Source: Macrotis lagotis (Eukaryota > Chordata > Mammalia > Peramelemorphia > Peramelidae). From it: a stretch of DNA of 64,000 nucleotides. Position numbers and translations under genes: made by a program. This document shows positions 63,531-64,000 of this stretch, in pieces (position 1 is the stretch's first letter; the number at the start of each line of letters is the position of its first letter). The stretch covers positions 194,552,146 through 194,616,145 of the forward strand of contig NC_133665.1 of the NCBI RefSeq assembly GCF_037893015.1. The letters are read 5' to 3'. The notes beneath the pieces are model-generated. The model ran no database searches and was not told the DNA's origin. It saw only the letters and a list, made by a program, of their open reading frames with translations.

Positions 63531-64000
63531 GCATTAAATGGTCAAACCTTTTCCCAGTGTGGCTGTGAGAAGCATTTGGGATAGTTTAGCCCTAGCAGGG
63601 AACTGTTCGCACTTGATAAATTGAGACCAATGAAGACTTGCACTCTGATCATTCTTCAATTAAATCAAAACCAGTAAAATTTTATATTATTTTCATTTAT
63701 GTTCTGCATAACACTCTCATTAATAAACTGAATGTATTTTTTTAATTTAGTGATTTTTTAATGATTTTTTGATGCATTATATAAAAACAGCTTGTTGATT
63801 TTTAAAGGAAGTGGTCATGCTTTGAAAGAAACAATCACTAATCACACTTGAAAATTTCTTTTGTTGACTTAAGTGCATTTTATTATGCAATTAATATTTT
63901 GCATTCAGTTCCTCAATATTTAGGTCATGCCTACTATAAACATACTAGTTCAGGACCGAGGCCCTGCTCTCATGGGAACATTTGCTGATGAAACAGATAT

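Larger units (their letters stand above)
58334..64000 (+). other. CENPP: CENPP intron 5, continuing off the window
   Basis: AT-rich sequence with the HAL1 and SINEs listed. 58,370-59,560 and 62,960-64,000 contain no gene I recognise. No OGN, OMD or ASPN coding exon is visible. Confidence 0.75.

Noticed and set aside
58334-64000. Nested OGN/OMD/ASPN genes expected within CENPP
   Set aside because: No leucine-rich-repeat coding exon was found on either strand here; they would lie further right if synteny holds.

Overview
The window is mammalian and most likely marsupial DNA. Three conserved protein-coding genes give the locus: IARS1 (minus strand, 3' part off the left edge), NOL8 (minus strand, complete coding sequence) and CENPP (plus strand, 3' part off the right edge). 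This matches the IARS1-NOL8-CENPP order that I recall from human 9q22. The marsupial call rests on many tRNA-derived SINEs with the box-A-like core CAGCTAGGTGGC and a TTGCCTTGCAAAA tail, plus ORF1-only LINEs (HAL1 type). An australidelphian such as a dasyurid is my guess; the species is not proven. All coordinates were set by hand from splice sites, and every exon chain was checked for reading-phase continuity.

Layout. 1-28,320: IARS1, with 29 coding exons visible (253-27,628), a noncoding first exon at about 28,076 and a CpG-island promoter. They encode about 1,094 residues, from the N-terminus through the class I catalytic core (HYGH, KMSKR), the editing domain and the anticodon-binding region. 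28,320-39,742: NOL8, 16 coding exons, about 1,193 residues, from an N-terminal RRM to a basic tail. Its last two exons and poly(A) signal lie inside the IARS1 CpG island, so termination of one gene abuts the promoter of the next. 39,743-40,351: a head-to-head CpG-rich promoter shared by NOL8 and CENPP, with a perfect CRE. 40,352-64,000: CENPP exons 1-5, with introns filled by a GC minisatellite, SINEs, L2 fragments and a nearly full-length HAL1 with target-site duplications.

The genes share no pathway visible here: IARS1 charges tRNA-Ile, NOL8 acts in nucleolar ribosome biogenesis, and CENPP is an inner-kinetochore (CENP-O class) subunit. They are housekeeping or proliferation genes packed around two CpG islands.

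The most interesting observations are splicing and GC-island features: a U12-type AT-AC intron in NOL8, two GC-AG introns, a heptad-coding minisatellite in CENPP exon 1, and about 25 tandem splice-donor-like repeats in CENPP intron 2. No prokaryotic system, CRISPR array or recognisable retroviral fossil was found.
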